Source: Sphingopyxis sp. 2PD
Lineage (GTDB): Bacteria; Pseudomonadota; Alphaproteobacteria; Sphingomonadales; Sphingomonadaceae
DNA: 64,000 nt
NCBI RefSeq assembly: GCF_005503695.1
Contig: NZ_SCMU01000012.1
Coordinates: 1 to 64,000, forward strand
Reading direction: 5' to 3'
Shown: positions 19,005-27,259 of the stretch, in pieces
Numbering within the stretch: position 1 is the first letter of the stretch
Layout of the letters: the number at the start of each line of letters is the position of its first letter
Notes under the pieces: generated by a model
Database searches by the model: none
Seen by the model: the letters and a program-made list of their open reading frames with translations, nothing else
Told to the model about the DNA's origin: nothing
Program-made: the position numbers and the translations under genes

Positions 19005-20359
19005 GCGGACGCCTGCGTCTTTCTGCAATGATCGCTTTTGGATGCGCTGCTGCGGCACTAGCAAGCCCGGCGCAGGCAGCGCGCGAGATAGGCCCAGTGA
19101 TCGCATCCGCCTGTTCGAGCAACCCTACGGGAGAAGCCCTACGAAAGCGACTTGCCGAGGCTGTTCTTGCGCAAGCCGGGGTCTTGGGATCAGAATTGCT
19201 CGCGGACTCGACGCTCGTTTCGTATCCGGACTTTGGCGACCGAGCGATCGCCGCTGTTTTCCGCGGGGAAGTCCAAACTTACAACGATCCTCGTATGGAT
19301 ATTCTGACACTTCGCCAAAGGCTCGAACAATATCTCGGTCCAAAATCGAATGTTTCGGTTGGTGATCGGAAACTTGAGGTGGTCGCGCCCCCGGAAGGCG
19401 CAAATTGGCTTTTTGATCGCTCGCGCACGATCGTGTTGCGATGCATTGGTTCAAAACCCGCAAAACCGATAATCACGGAATTTGAGGAGGGCACCAAACG
19501 CAGCGCATTTGCAGTCCGCGAAAAGGTCGATGAACTTGCTCTAGCTGGCGATGCGTCAAAAAAGGCGGGTTCCGCGAAGATTGGGCTCGTGCGAACGCGC
19601 ACGGAAAAGGACGATGGAACTCGAAAGACGGTTACCTCGCTGACGTTTAACGGCACAGCGGGGCTGCGCCTTACGGGACCGACCAGCCAAGCGCCACTTT
19701 ATGTATACAGCAGCTACGCGCTGAGTCAGGAAAGAACGCGGCCCGCCGACGATCCGACCAAGGACCAGTCGGACGGTGACGTCGACGCGCTCGAGACCGG
19801 CCTTAGCCTCAATGGCCTTTTGCTACGGAGCGCAGCAGACGTCTCGTTGGTCGGCAGCTTGCAAGCTGCATATGTGTCCGATTTTGCGCACAACGCCGAG
19901 CGGCTCAAACTTCGCGCCTCCCTCGTTCCAGGTTTTGCGGTGTCAGTCGGGAGACTGTGCGACATCGGCGGCTATAATCAGGTCACAGCTCTGGGCCTTA
20001 AGTTCAGGACGCGGTGTCTGATCAAGTTTGAAACGGAGGCCAGTCACGTTCTCGAAGCCGGGACTGCGGATTTCAAAGATCATGGGGAATTTCTCGCCTT
20101 TGGCGGGACTGCGGCATATCAATTGGCTGCACCGATCGGCGACAAAGCCGAAATGATCGGCAGCTTGTCCTACCGCTATCTTCCCGTCATCGCTGGACGC
20201 GCACCAAATATCTCACGCTGGGATGCAATGGTGAAATATCGTTTCTGGCTCGACGATGGCCCGGGACTGGACTTCGGTGTGACTTGGGGAAAGGGCCACG
20301 AGCCGATCAGTTACACCAAGGAAGACAAGCTTGAGCTCGGGTTTGGCATAATCTTTTGA
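19001..20359 (+). CDS. Secreted protein with C-terminal beta-barrel-like domain, islet gene 2
   Basis: A 452-residue exported protein, not matched to a named family. The signal peptide spans about 1-28 (hydrophobic core IAFGCAAAALA, likely cleavage after AQA). The first 190 residues form a soluble domain with four cysteines overall in its early part. From about 200 the sequence alternates polar and hydrophobic residues in strand-like blocks (YVYSSYALSQ, LKLRASLVPGFAVSVGRL, MIGSLSYRYLPV, LDFGVTWGKG) and ends in GFGIIF. A C-terminal Phe is typical of outer-membrane barrels inserted by the BAM machinery. I infer an outer-membrane protein. It is coupled to the upstream small gene by a 4-base overlap. 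Confidence 0.6.
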   Translation: MSGRLRLSAMIAFGCAAAALASPAQAAREIGPVIASACSSNPTGEALRKRLAEAVLAQAGVLGSELLADSTLVSYPDFGDRAIAAVFRGEVQTYNDPRMDILTLRQRLEQYLGPKSNVSVGDRKLEVVAPPEGANWLFDRSRTIVLRCIGSKPAKPIITEFEEGTKRSAFAVREKVDELALAGDASKKAGSAKIGLVRTRTEKDDGTRKTVTSLTFNGTAGLRLTGPTSQAPLYVYSSYALSQERTRPADDPTKDQSDGDVDALETGLSLNGLLLRSAADVSLVGSLQAAYVSDFAHNAERLKLRASLVPGFAVSVGRLCDIGGYNQVTALGLKFRTRCLIKFETEASHVLEAGTADFKDHGEFLAFGGTAAYQLAAPIGDKAEMIGSLSYRYLPVIAGRAPNISRWDAMVKYRFWLDDGPGLDFGVTWGKGHEPISYTKEDKLELGFGIIF

Positions 20360-20556
20360 CAGAGCTTACTCCGTCGCCAACGTTGCGCAACGAAAGGCAG
20401 AGCGTCCAGTCCGAACTATCGTCGACCATTAGTTTCGGTGCGATTTCAATGATGGGACCGGAATTTTAACAATCTTAGCGGACGATATGCAGCATCACTG
20501 ATCATGCTGGCGTAAATATGACAGCGACGACACAGTTGCAGTCATGCGGAGGGCGA

Positions 20557-22752
20557 ATGCAGCGCCAAGAGTTCGAAGCGCAGATTGCTGCGGCACATGA
20601 CGATGCCGACGGTCTGCTCAAGATTTGCGACCTGCTCATGGGCCGATCTGAGCCTTGGGCGGGACGGCTGCGCATTGATGCGATGGCGCGTCGAATCGCG
20701 CTTCGCAAACTCCGCCCTTTTCCGGCCGGACCTTCGACCCCAGCGTCATCCTCTGCCGCTCCGGATTGGCTGGCAAGTCTAGGCATTGATGCTCCTGACG
20801 GGCGCCCCCTCTATCAATATCGGCTGAGCAAAGAGCAATTCACTGCAGCACAAGCCGAGCTGGAAAAGCGCGCACCCGCGATGTCTTTCCAGCGCAAAGT
20901 CTCTGACTGCGCCCTCTTCGTGCTCTGGGCGGCAGAATGGTATCGTCGCTGCTACGGTGGCGGTCTACAACGATGGCAAGATCTGGGAGATGAGATCGGT
21001 CTCGTTCTGGACCATGCGCCTTGGCGACGTGTCGCCGACGTTGGCCTTCGGTTCTGGAAAATCCCGCCGCTGCGTTTGAACGGCTTCCATCTTCGCCTGT
21101 CGGCGATCGCGCGGCAGGGCGGCTTTCCTGTGGCGGCCTTCTCCGGAGACTACAGCGGCTGGGCACGCCAATACCTTGAGCGGTTGACTGGGTTACTCCT
21201 GGCTGAGGCCGATCCAGATTTACCACGCGCCGACGCCCATGCCGCCGCACTCGACGCGATGATTCCGGTTACTTGGCGCCACGAGGGGATGCGGACCGTA
21301 TGCGCTGAATTGGCGCTGCAGATCGTGCGACTCCGGCGCGAAGCAGAGGCCGGCGGCGCTGTGTCCGGATCGCTTGTCTCTGCTTGGCTCGACGTCAACC
21401 GCCCGGGCTGGCGGAACGACCTGCCGCTCCAAGTTGATGACGGGCGCGCACTCGTCGACGGATTGATCCGAGCTGCGCCGATAAGGGGAGGCAGCGGCAG
21501 CGTTCGCGCCACGCGGCTTTTGGTGCGCGAGCGCGGCGAGTGGCATGAGAAGGTGCGCCTCGAACTCCAGGGTTCCCTGCGAGAAATAGATCAGCGTGAA
21601 CTGGCGGGCGCGTTGTCGGACGAATGGAGCCGATTGCGCCTGTATCCGGCTGGAGCGTTCGCGCGCCACGTTTCGGGAGAACTAGCAATCGTCGAACCCG
21701 GAGACGACCGGGATTGGACCGCTCGGCCGGCAACGTCGCGCATCGAGTTTGATCTTCCATTTCATGTGCCGGTGGAGGTCGAGCTGCGCGGCGAAGGCAA
21801 ACGTGTTTGCGGGCCATTCCTACTCCCTCACGGGACGCGGGTCGCCGAAGGAGTGCGAGTTTTTCTTGCCGAGACAGTCGATGAAGATGAGCAGCCGACC
21901 CATCTCGCCCTTGTCGGCACCGGCAGTGGCGCTTTCCGGCCTCAAAGCCTCTTTCTCGATCTCCCGGATGACTGGAGTGTTGAGGCAGAGGGCGATGATA
22001 GTTCGTGCGGGCAGCTAGAGGGGGAAGGTGACGTTGGCCGGCACCTTTGGGATGTGTGCGGCACCCTGCGTGTTCGGTCAAAGCGCGGCGATTTGTATCT
22101 TATTCGCTGCGGCCAAGCGAATGACCGGCGCGACAGTCTTCATTTGATTGGCCAAGCACCGCGGGGATGCACCAGCGCACAGCCAGATTTGCAACTTCTT
22201 GTTGGGCTGCCCAGGCTCGAACTCAGGGATTCTGGCGTGGCGCGCGCACCCGCGGCCCGTGAAGCTTGGTGGCGTCTGGCAGGCATGCGGGATTGGATGC
22301 CGCTCGACCGCGATGTCACTCCAGGACACTGCGAGTTCGCGTGGCTCGACGGGAAGACTGGACATATTCGCGATCGCGCAGAAGCGATCGTTCTTCCGGA
22401 AGGTTTCGAGATACAGCGAGCGTTCGTTGGCGACTCCGTGGAATTCACCGTCGCCGGCTGGGATGGCAGCGTGCTGTGGGACGCGGGTCGATCCGCAGCA
22501 AGCGGTGGTTGGCGCATTCCCCGTCGCGGCGGTCGCCGCTCTTCGGGCGGGCTCACGCTCTCCCGACCTGGGATCGATCCAGTCGCGCTCGCGGTGCCCC
22601 TTCCCCACCAAGCTTGGATTTCGCATTGGACAACTGGTCCTGCCGATCGCGGCGCGAGATTATCCATTGCGACGCTCCATCAGTATGTGGCGCGTAGTGA
22701 CCATATCGTCCAGTCCTTCCTCAACCGTTCACCCCACGGCGCAGTCAGGTAG
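20557..22752 (+). CDS. Large islet protein, defence-family-like, 3' truncated
   Basis: A 731-residue protein without signal or membrane segments. Around residues 75-190 it has GRPLYQYRLS, ALFVLWAAEWYRRCY and a W/R-rich continuation (NGFHLRLSAIARQGGFPVAAF) that I associate, from memory and with low certainty, with the STY4851/ECs_5259 family found in bacterial defence islands. The rest is beta-rich with no recognised catalytic motif. ATG at 20557 has GGAGGG just upstream and is preferred over 20518. The 3' end overlaps the opposite-strand TSUP gene by 73 bases, and the last ten or so codons read antisense through authentic TSUP sequence, so the native C-terminus is probably lost. No partner helicase or nuclease is present; it may be inactive. 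Confidence 0.6.
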   Translation: MQRQEFEAQIAAAHDDADGLLKICDLLMGRSEPWAGRLRIDAMARRIALRKLRPFPAGPSTPASSSAAPDWLASLGIDAPDGRPLYQYRLSKEQFTAAQAELEKRAPAMSFQRKVSDCALFVLWAAEWYRRCYGGGLQRWQDLGDEIGLVLDHAPWRRVADVGLRFWKIPPLRLNGFHLRLSAIARQGGFPVAAFSGDYSGWARQYLERLTGLLLAEADPDLPRADAHAAALDAMIPVTWRHEGMRTVCAELALQIVRLRREAEAGGAVSGSLVSAWLDVNRPGWRNDLPLQVDDGRALVDGLIRAAPIRGGSGSVRATRLLVRERGEWHEKVRLELQGSLREIDQRELAGALSDEWSRLRLYPAGAFARHVSGELAIVEPGDDRDWTARPATSRIEFDLPFHVPVEVELRGEGKRVCGPFLLPHGTRVAEGVRVFLAETVDEDEQPTHLALVGTGSGAFRPQSLFLDLPDDWSVEAEGDDSSCGQLEGEGDVGRHLWDVCGTLRVRSKRGDLYLIRCGQANDRRDSLHLIGQAPRGCTSAQPDLQLLVGLPRLELRDSGVARAPAAREAWWRLAGMRDWMPLDRDVTPGHCEFAWLDGKTGHIRDRAEAIVLPEGFEIQRAFVGDSVEFTVAGWDGSVLWDAGRSAASGGWRIPRRGGRRSSGGLTLSRPGIDPVALAVPLPHQAWISHWTTGPADRGARLSIATLHQYVARSDHIVQSFLNRSPHGAVR

Positions 22753-23456
22753 GATACCGGCGCGATGATCGCGAAGCCGATCAGATTGACATAGCCGAGG
22801 CTGCCGGGCGGCAGGTCCTCGACATTCCAGCCGGTGACGACGAACGCCGCGGTCGCGGGAACGCTGATCAACAGGCCGAACAGCGCCGCTGTCCCGACCG
22901 CGCGGTGGATCGGGACATTGAACAGGGTCATCACCGGGACGCTGAGCGTCCCGCCGCCAATCCCCATCATGCTGGAAATGCCGCCGATGCCAAAAGGGAT
23001 CGCCTGCCCGGCCGGTCCGCCGGGGACGGCGTCGGCGATATGTTTGCCCTCCAGCGGCAACAACATCCTGATCGCGACGATCAGCGCAACGACCCCGAAC
23101 ACCGCCGACAACATGTCGCCACTCACGCGCGACGCGAGCAGGACGCCGGCAATCGCGCCCAGAAAGATCGCGGCGCCCCAGCGGCGCAACTGATCGCGAT
23201 CGACCGCGCCCTTGGCATGATGCGCGCGCGACGATGAGATGGCGGTCGGCACGATCGTCGCGAGCGAGGTGGCGACCGCGACATGCATCCGCACCGCGCT
23301 GTCGACGTCGAGCGCCGCAAGCACGAGGTCGAGCACCGGGACGATGACGATCCCGCCGCCGACGCCCAGCAATCCGGCAATCACGCCGCCGACCGCTCCG
23401 GTCAGCAGCATCATAGCCGCCAGCGTCAGCAGATCAGGATTCAAAAGCGAATGCAT
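22680..23456 (-). CDS. TauE/SafE (TSUP) family permease, C-terminus replaced
   Basis: A 258-residue inner-membrane permease of the sulfite exporter TauE/SafE family, which move small organic or sulfur-containing anions. Glycine-rich repeats GLLGVGGGIVIVPVL (about 27-41) and SSMMGIGGGTLSVPVM (about 160-175) are the two inverted family motifs. The ATG at 23456 has GGGGGAG upstream. The family normally continues after a LTAPLGARLAHRL-type segment with a final helix of about 20 residues. Here, after TAPWGERL, the frame gives a short hydrophilic tail (RKDWTIWSLRATY) and stops. That tail lies on sequence shared with the islet gene, so the last helix seems to have been lost. Confidence 0.8.
   Translation of the reverse strand: MHSLLNPDLLTLAAMMLLTGAVGGVIAGLLGVGGGIVIVPVLDLVLAALDVDSAVRMHVAVATSLATIVPTAISSSRAHHAKGAVDRDQLRRWGAAIFLGAIAGVLLASRVSGDMLSAVFGVVALIVAIRMLLPLEGKHIADAVPGGPAGQAIPFGIGGISSMMGIGGGTLSVPVMTLFNVPIHRAVGTAALFGLLISVPATAAFVVTGWNVEDLPPGSLGYVNLIGFAIIAPVSYLTAPWGERLRKDWTIWSLRATY
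22710..22730. other. Inferred junction between islet and core sequence
   Basis: Near 22,720 the forward frame changes from plausible islet protein to antisense TSUP, and the reverse frame changes from TSUP to islet-derived codons. The junction position is inferred from where the TSUP family pattern ends. No direct repeat or tRNA fragment is visible at this edge. Confidence 0.5.
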
Positions 23457-23526
23457 CGGCTCCCCCGCAAGTTCGATCTTGCTTGTGCGGATTGCCCGAT
23501 ATTCAGTCAAAGATAGAAAATGAGCC

Positions 23527-23551
23527 AATATATAACGAAAAATATATAACG
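23527..23551. promoter_or_regulatory. Tandem 11-base direct repeat in divergent promoter region
   Basis: AATATATAACG occurs exactly at 23527-23537 and 23541-23551, a 14-base period. It lies in an AT-rich gap between the TSUP and AspDH genes, followed by TCTATATATTTTCAGGAATA. It could be a binding site for the nearby LysR regulator or part of a promoter; no direct proof. Confidence 0.4.
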
Positions 23552-23642
23552 ATTGCGATCGAGCATTCTATATATTTTCAGGAATAGCAGTGCGGCGATT
23601 GGATATTATCGCATATAGCACAGACCCCGTAGCGCCGATGCC

Positions 23643-24446
23643 ATGATGAAGATTGGCATCGCCGGGTTCGGCACCATCGGCCGCGTCGTGGCGCGCCATA
23701 TCGAAGCCAGCGTGCTGCCGCTGGAACTCGCCGCGGTATCCGCGGGCGAACCGGTACGCGCCGCCACGGCGATGGCGCAGCTGCGCTCGCCGGTTCCGAT
23801 CGTCGACACCGCCGGGCTCGTCGCTGTATCGGACGTCATCGTCGACAGCGCCCCCACGACCGCCTTTCGGGACATTGCCACCGCGACGCTCGGCGCAGGC
23901 AAAACGCTGGTCACGGTCAGTGGCGCGGCGCTCATGCAATGGCCCGAAGCGATCGAGATCGCCCGCGCGCATGGCGGGCGCATCATCCTGGCGACTGGGG
24001 CGCTGCTCGGGCTCGACGCCGTCCGCGCCGCCGCCGTCGGCACTATCCACTCGGTGACGATGGTGACGCGCAAGCCGGTGAAGTCGCTGGTCAAGGCCGA
24101 ACATGTCGTGCGCAACCGCATCGACCTTTCGGGGCTTACCGAGCCGCTGAAAATCTTCGCGGGCAGCGCGCTCGAAGGGGCGATGGCTTTTCCCGCCAAC
24201 GTCAATGTCGCCGCGGCGCTCGGGATGGCGGGGATCGGTCCGGCGCTGACCCAGCTCGAAATCTGGGCCGACCCGGCGCTCGAGCGCAACACCCACCGCA
24301 TCATCGTCGATTCCGACAGCGCGCGCTTCGAACTGATCATCGAGAATATTCCCACCGACGAGAACCCCGGCACCGGCCGGATCACCGCGCAGAGTATCGT
24401 CGCGGCGCTCAATGATCTCGTCAGCCCCATCCGTATCGGAACCTAG
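23643..24446 (+). CDS. L-aspartate dehydrogenase family protein
   Basis: A 267-residue NAD(P)-dependent dehydrogenase of the AspDH (NadX-like) family, which converts aspartate and NAD to iminoaspartate or oxaloacetate plus ammonia. The Rossmann motif GIAGFGTIG is at 5-13. The family segments FPANVNVAAALGMAG (183-197) and the NTH triplet with H218 (the expected catalytic His region) are present, followed by NIPTDENPGTGRITAQS (235-251). No nadA or nadC lies nearby, so a catabolic role with the neighbouring cluster is more likely than NAD synthesis. From memory, AspDH paralogues accompany an aldehyde dehydrogenase and a TPP enzyme in other Proteobacteria; both occur within 10 kb here. ATG at 23643 or 23646. 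Confidence 0.88.
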   Translation: MMKIGIAGFGTIGRVVARHIEASVLPLELAAVSAGEPVRAATAMAQLRSPVPIVDTAGLVAVSDVIVDSAPTTAFRDIATATLGAGKTLVTVSGAALMQWPEAIEIARAHGGRIILATGALLGLDAVRAAAVGTIHSVTMVTRKPVKSLVKAEHVVRNRIDLSGLTEPLKIFAGSALEGAMAFPANVNVAAALGMAGIGPALTQLEIWADPALERNTHRIIVDSDSARFELIIENIPTDENPGTGRITAQSIVAALNDLVSPIRIGT

Positions 24447-24458
24447 AAAGGCCCAATC

Positions 24459-24905
24459 ATGACCACCCGCCTCCGCCATGTGGCAATCGCATCCGCCGAC
24501 CCCGACAATTCGGTCGGCTTCTTCACCGACGTGCTCGGCTGGACGCTGGCCGGCAAGATCGATAGCCGCAACGCGCGCGGCTATTATGTCACCGACGGCC
24601 ACATCAACATCGCGCTCCTGTGCTTCAAGAACCGGCCCGCAGCGGGGATGGAATTCCCCGAAGGCTATACCGGGCTGCACCACATCGGTTTTCAGTGCGA
24701 CGACATCGCCGCGGTCGTCGAGCGGTTCGAAAACTCGGGCTACGCGCCGCGCCACGACGTCAATCTGGCGCAGGGGCTGGGCAAGAACCCTGCCAAGGAC
24801 AATGCCGAATATAAAATGACCGGCCCCGAAAATGTCATGGTCGACGTGTCCGAACGCGGCTGGGCGGGGACCGAAAGCTTTCAGGGCGCGCCCAAGGCGG
24901 ACTGA
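24459..24905 (+). CDS. VOC (glyoxalase/extradiol) family protein
   Basis: A 148-residue single-chain vicinal oxygen chelate protein with two beta-alpha-beta-beta-beta modules. Candidate metal ligands are H8 in LRHVAIAS, the LHHIGFQCDD histidines (about 72-73) and an acidic residue in MVDVSERGW (about 127-135), so a 2-His-1-carboxylate site is possible. The family includes glyoxalases, isomerases and extradiol dioxygenases; which applies cannot be decided. It follows the AspDH gene by 12 bases and is clearly in the same operon, so it probably serves the same pathway. Confidence 0.85.
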   Translation: MTTRLRHVAIASADPDNSVGFFTDVLGWTLAGKIDSRNARGYYVTDGHINIALLCFKNRPAAGMEFPEGYTGLHHIGFQCDDIAAVVERFENSGYAPRHDVNLAQGLGKNPAKDNAEYKMTGPENVMVDVSERGWAGTESFQGAPKAD

Positions 24906-24937
24906 ACGCAGTGCCGCGTGACCGCGCGGACAAAAGG

Positions 24938-24972
24938 AAGGCGGCTGGAGTATCGCTCCGGCCGCCTTTTTT
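24938..24972 (+). terminator. Rho-independent terminator after the VOC gene
   Basis: The stem AAGGCGGC/GCCGCCTT extended by TGGAG/CTCCG closes a TATCG loop and is followed by TTTT. It lies 33 bases after the VOC stop codon, ending the AspDH-VOC operon. Confidence 0.88.
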
Positions 24973-24998
24973 GGTGTCCGCAGGTGCAGTTTACATGG

Positions 24999-25070
24999 TC
25001 ATTGCGAGCGAAGCGAAGCAATCCAGGGTGGCGTGAACCGCTCTGGATTGCTTCGCTTCGCTCGCAATGA
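24999..25070. repeat. Perfect 28-base inverted repeat
   Basis: Arms 24999-25026 and 25043-25070 (core GCGAGCGAAGCGAAGCAATC) are exact complements with a 16-base spacer. It sits between the VOC terminator and the ACMSD stop codon. It is the last such palindrome I see before the right end of the window. Confidence 0.9.
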
Positions 25071-25088
25071 CGAAATTCCTAGCGGGCG

Positions 25089-26105
25089 CTACAACCCCAG
25101 GAACGCCTTCGCATTGCCACTCATGATCTTTGCCTTCTGCGCGGTGCTCAATCCGTCATGCCCCATCACCAGCGACCCGATGTCCTGCTCGCCGAGCGGG
25201 AACGGATGGTCGGATCCCAGCAGCACGCGATCCTCGCCCATCACATCGATCAGCAGGCTGAGCGCGCGCGGATCGAACACCGCGGAATCGACAAAGAAGC
25301 GATCGACGTAGCTCGACGGCGGATTGGGGCAATCGACGCGCACGATGTCGCGGTGGGTCCAGGCATTTTCGACGCGGCCGAGCAGGAAGGCAAAGCTGCC
25401 CCCGCCATGGCCAAAACAAATGCGCAGGTTCCGGGGCAGCCGTTCGAACGCGCCCGACAGGATCAGCGACAGGATCGAAAGCTGGGTCTCCGCGGGCATC
25501 GCCACAAGCCAGGGCAGCATATATTTGGGCATCCGCTCGCGCGCCATCATGTCCCATGGGTGGATCAGCACGGCGGCGCCGACGTCGGCGCAATGGGTCA
25601 GAAAGGTCTGAATTCCCGCATCGTCGAGGTTGCGCAGCCCCATATGATTGCCGATCTGGACCCCCAGATGGCCGGTCGCCATCGCGCGGCTGACTTCGGC
25701 GCACGACAGGTCGATGTCCTGGAGCGGCACCTGCGCCAAGGCCTTCATGCGATCGGGCGCATGGTTGCAGAAGATCAGCGCTTCGTCGTTGAAGCGCTGC
25801 GCGCATTCCAGCGCCTTCGCCGCCGGGCGGCTATAGCCGAACATGATCGGGGTGGCGCAGATGACCTGCAAATCGATGCCCTGCGCATCGAGCGCCTCGA
25901 CCCGCCGCGCGGGGTCCCACAAGATGTCGTCGACGGGGCGAAACTCGCTTGCCCCCTGCATGATGAAACCCTCGCCGCCGCCGGCATCGTGCAGCCACGG
26001 CAGCCCTTCGGTTTCCGCCCAGGCGCGATAATCCGCATCCATCAAGGGAAAGAAATGGCTGTGCATGTCGATGACCGCCATTTTTTGTGAAGCCTCTTTG
26101 GTCAT
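25089..26105 (-). CDS. 2-amino-3-carboxymuconate-6-semialdehyde decarboxylase
   Basis: A 338-residue zinc amidohydrolase-fold decarboxylase that turns ACMS into 2-aminomuconate 6-semialdehyde in the kynurenine/3-hydroxyanthranilate pathway. Zinc ligands H15, H17, H182 and D299 and the catalytic H233 are all visible, as are R56 and R244. These fall at a constant offset of 5-6 from the published Pseudomonas fluorescens ACMSD residues (H9, H11, R51, H177, H228, R239, D294), which makes the call specific within a broad superfamily. The ATG at 26105 is weakly supported; one at 26081 would also keep the metal site. The gene is divergent from the LysR gene, a common arrangement for a regulated catabolic gene. 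Confidence 0.9.
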   Translation of the reverse strand: MTKEASQKMAVIDMHSHFFPLMDADYRAWAETEGLPWLHDAGGGEGFIMQGASEFRPVDDILWDPARRVEALDAQGIDLQVICATPIMFGYSRPAAKALECAQRFNDEALIFCNHAPDRMKALAQVPLQDIDLSCAEVSRAMATGHLGVQIGNHMGLRNLDDAGIQTFLTHCADVGAAVLIHPWDMMARERMPKYMLPWLVAMPAETQLSILSLILSGAFERLPRNLRICFGHGGGSFAFLLGRVENAWTHRDIVRVDCPNPPSSYVDRFFVDSAVFDPRALSLLIDVMGEDRVLLGSDHPFPLGEQDIGSLVMGHDGLSTAQKAKIMSGNAKAFLGL

Positions 26106-26220
26106 GACTATTGCCGCATCCCCGTTCGCCGTCGCGCCTGCTCGCCGGATCGGGCGCAGGCCATGACCGTGGGTAACGGCGCTTGGCTATCAACAATAAT
26201 CCCGAGACTTGCCCTCGCTA

Positions 26221-26237
26221 TTATAAAATGGATATAA
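26221..26237. promoter_or_regulatory. AT-rich inverted repeat between ACMSD and lysR
   Basis: TTATAAAATGGATATAA has TTATA/TATAA arms around a 7-base spacer in the divergent promoter region. LysR regulators usually bind here. Similar AT-rich inverted repeats occur at 33031-33050 and 38988-39003. Confidence 0.35.
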
Positions 26238-26266
26238 CCATCGAAATCCGCTGTCCGGGGGCCAAG

Positions 26267-27259
26267 ATGCCAAAGTTCCACGAAAATTTTCTGCTGAGTC
26301 GTTTGAAATTGCGCCAGCTGCGCCTGCTCACCGCGATCGCCGACGAGGGCACGGTGCTGAAAGGGTCGCAGGCGCTGAACATCGCCCAGCCCGCCGCGAC
26401 CAAGAGCATCAAGGAGCTGGAGGACGCGCTGGGTGTCCAGCTGTTCGATCGCTCGTCGCGCGGGGTGACGCCGACCGACTTTGGCCAGGTCATGATCAAA
26501 CATGCCAAGCTGATCCTGACCCAGCTGCGCCACGCGGGCGAGGAACTGCAATCGCTGGAGGAAGGGCTGTCGGGCCGCGTCCATGTCGGCACGTTGCTCG
26601 CCGCATCGACCTCGCTGCTACCGCGCGCGCTGGCGCGGCTGCGCGAACGACGCCCGGGGATCGCGGTGACGGTCGACGAAGGCACGATCGACCGCCTGAT
26701 GCCCGGGCTGCGCACCGGCGACATCGATGTCGTGCTGGGCCGCTTGCCCGAATATCGCGAGCGCGAGGGGCTGCGTCAGGAGGTACTCTATCGGGACACC
26801 GTCTCGATCATGGTGCGCGAGGGGCATCCGCTGACCCAGCGTGGCGGCCTCAAGCTCGCAGACCTGATCGACCAGGCGTGGGTGATGCCGCCGCCGCAGA
26901 CATCACTGCGCCGCCAGGTCGATCACGCCTTTCGCCACGAAGGACTAGAGCCGCCGCACGACGTCATCGAGTCGGTTTCGATCCTGACCAACCATGCGCT
27001 GCTGATGAACACCGACATGCTGGCGACGATGCCGCATCAGGTCGGCATGGGTCAGGCGGGGCTCACCGCGCTGCCCGTGATATTGGAGGGGGCAAATTCG
27101 CGCATCGGCGCGACGACCCATGCGCATGGCGAGTTGTCGGCGGCGGCGCGCTACTTCATGGCGGTCGTCCACGAGGTCGCCGCCGAGATCCGCGCCGAGC
27201 TGGGGCAGGATCAGGACGTCGCGGACGGTCCGGGCGAGAGCCGCCGCCAAACAAAATAG
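26267..27259 (+). CDS. LysR-type transcriptional regulator
   Basis: A 330-residue regulator with an N-terminal winged helix (about 15-75: LRLLTAIADEGTVLKGSQAL, then AATKSIKELEDALGVQLFDR) and a substrate-binding domain from about 100 to 310, as in the GbpR/CbpI subgroup of LysR proteins. The ATG at 26267 is preferred because GGGGG lies about 7 bases upstream and the HTH begins soon after. It is divergent from the ACMSD gene and its 3' end overlaps the converging permease gene by 49 bases. It most likely controls the kynurenine-type cluster; the inducer is unknown. Confidence 0.9.
   Translation: MPKFHENFLLSRLKLRQLRLLTAIADEGTVLKGSQALNIAQPAATKSIKELEDALGVQLFDRSSRGVTPTDFGQVMIKHAKLILTQLRHAGEELQSLEEGLSGRVHVGTLLAASTSLLPRALARLRERRPGIAVTVDEGTIDRLMPGLRTGDIDVVLGRLPEYREREGLRQEVLYRDTVSIMVREGHPLTQRGGLKLADLIDQAWVMPPPQTSLRRQVDHAFRHEGLEPPHDVIESVSILTNHALLMNTDMLATMPHQVGMGQAGLTALPVILEGANSRIGATTHAHGELSAAARYFMAVVHEVAAEIRAELGQDQDVADGPGESRRQTK

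Noticed and set aside
22680-22752. A new overlapping gene pair created on purpose
   Set aside because: The overlap is better explained by truncation of both genes at one junction than by a functional antisense arrangement.
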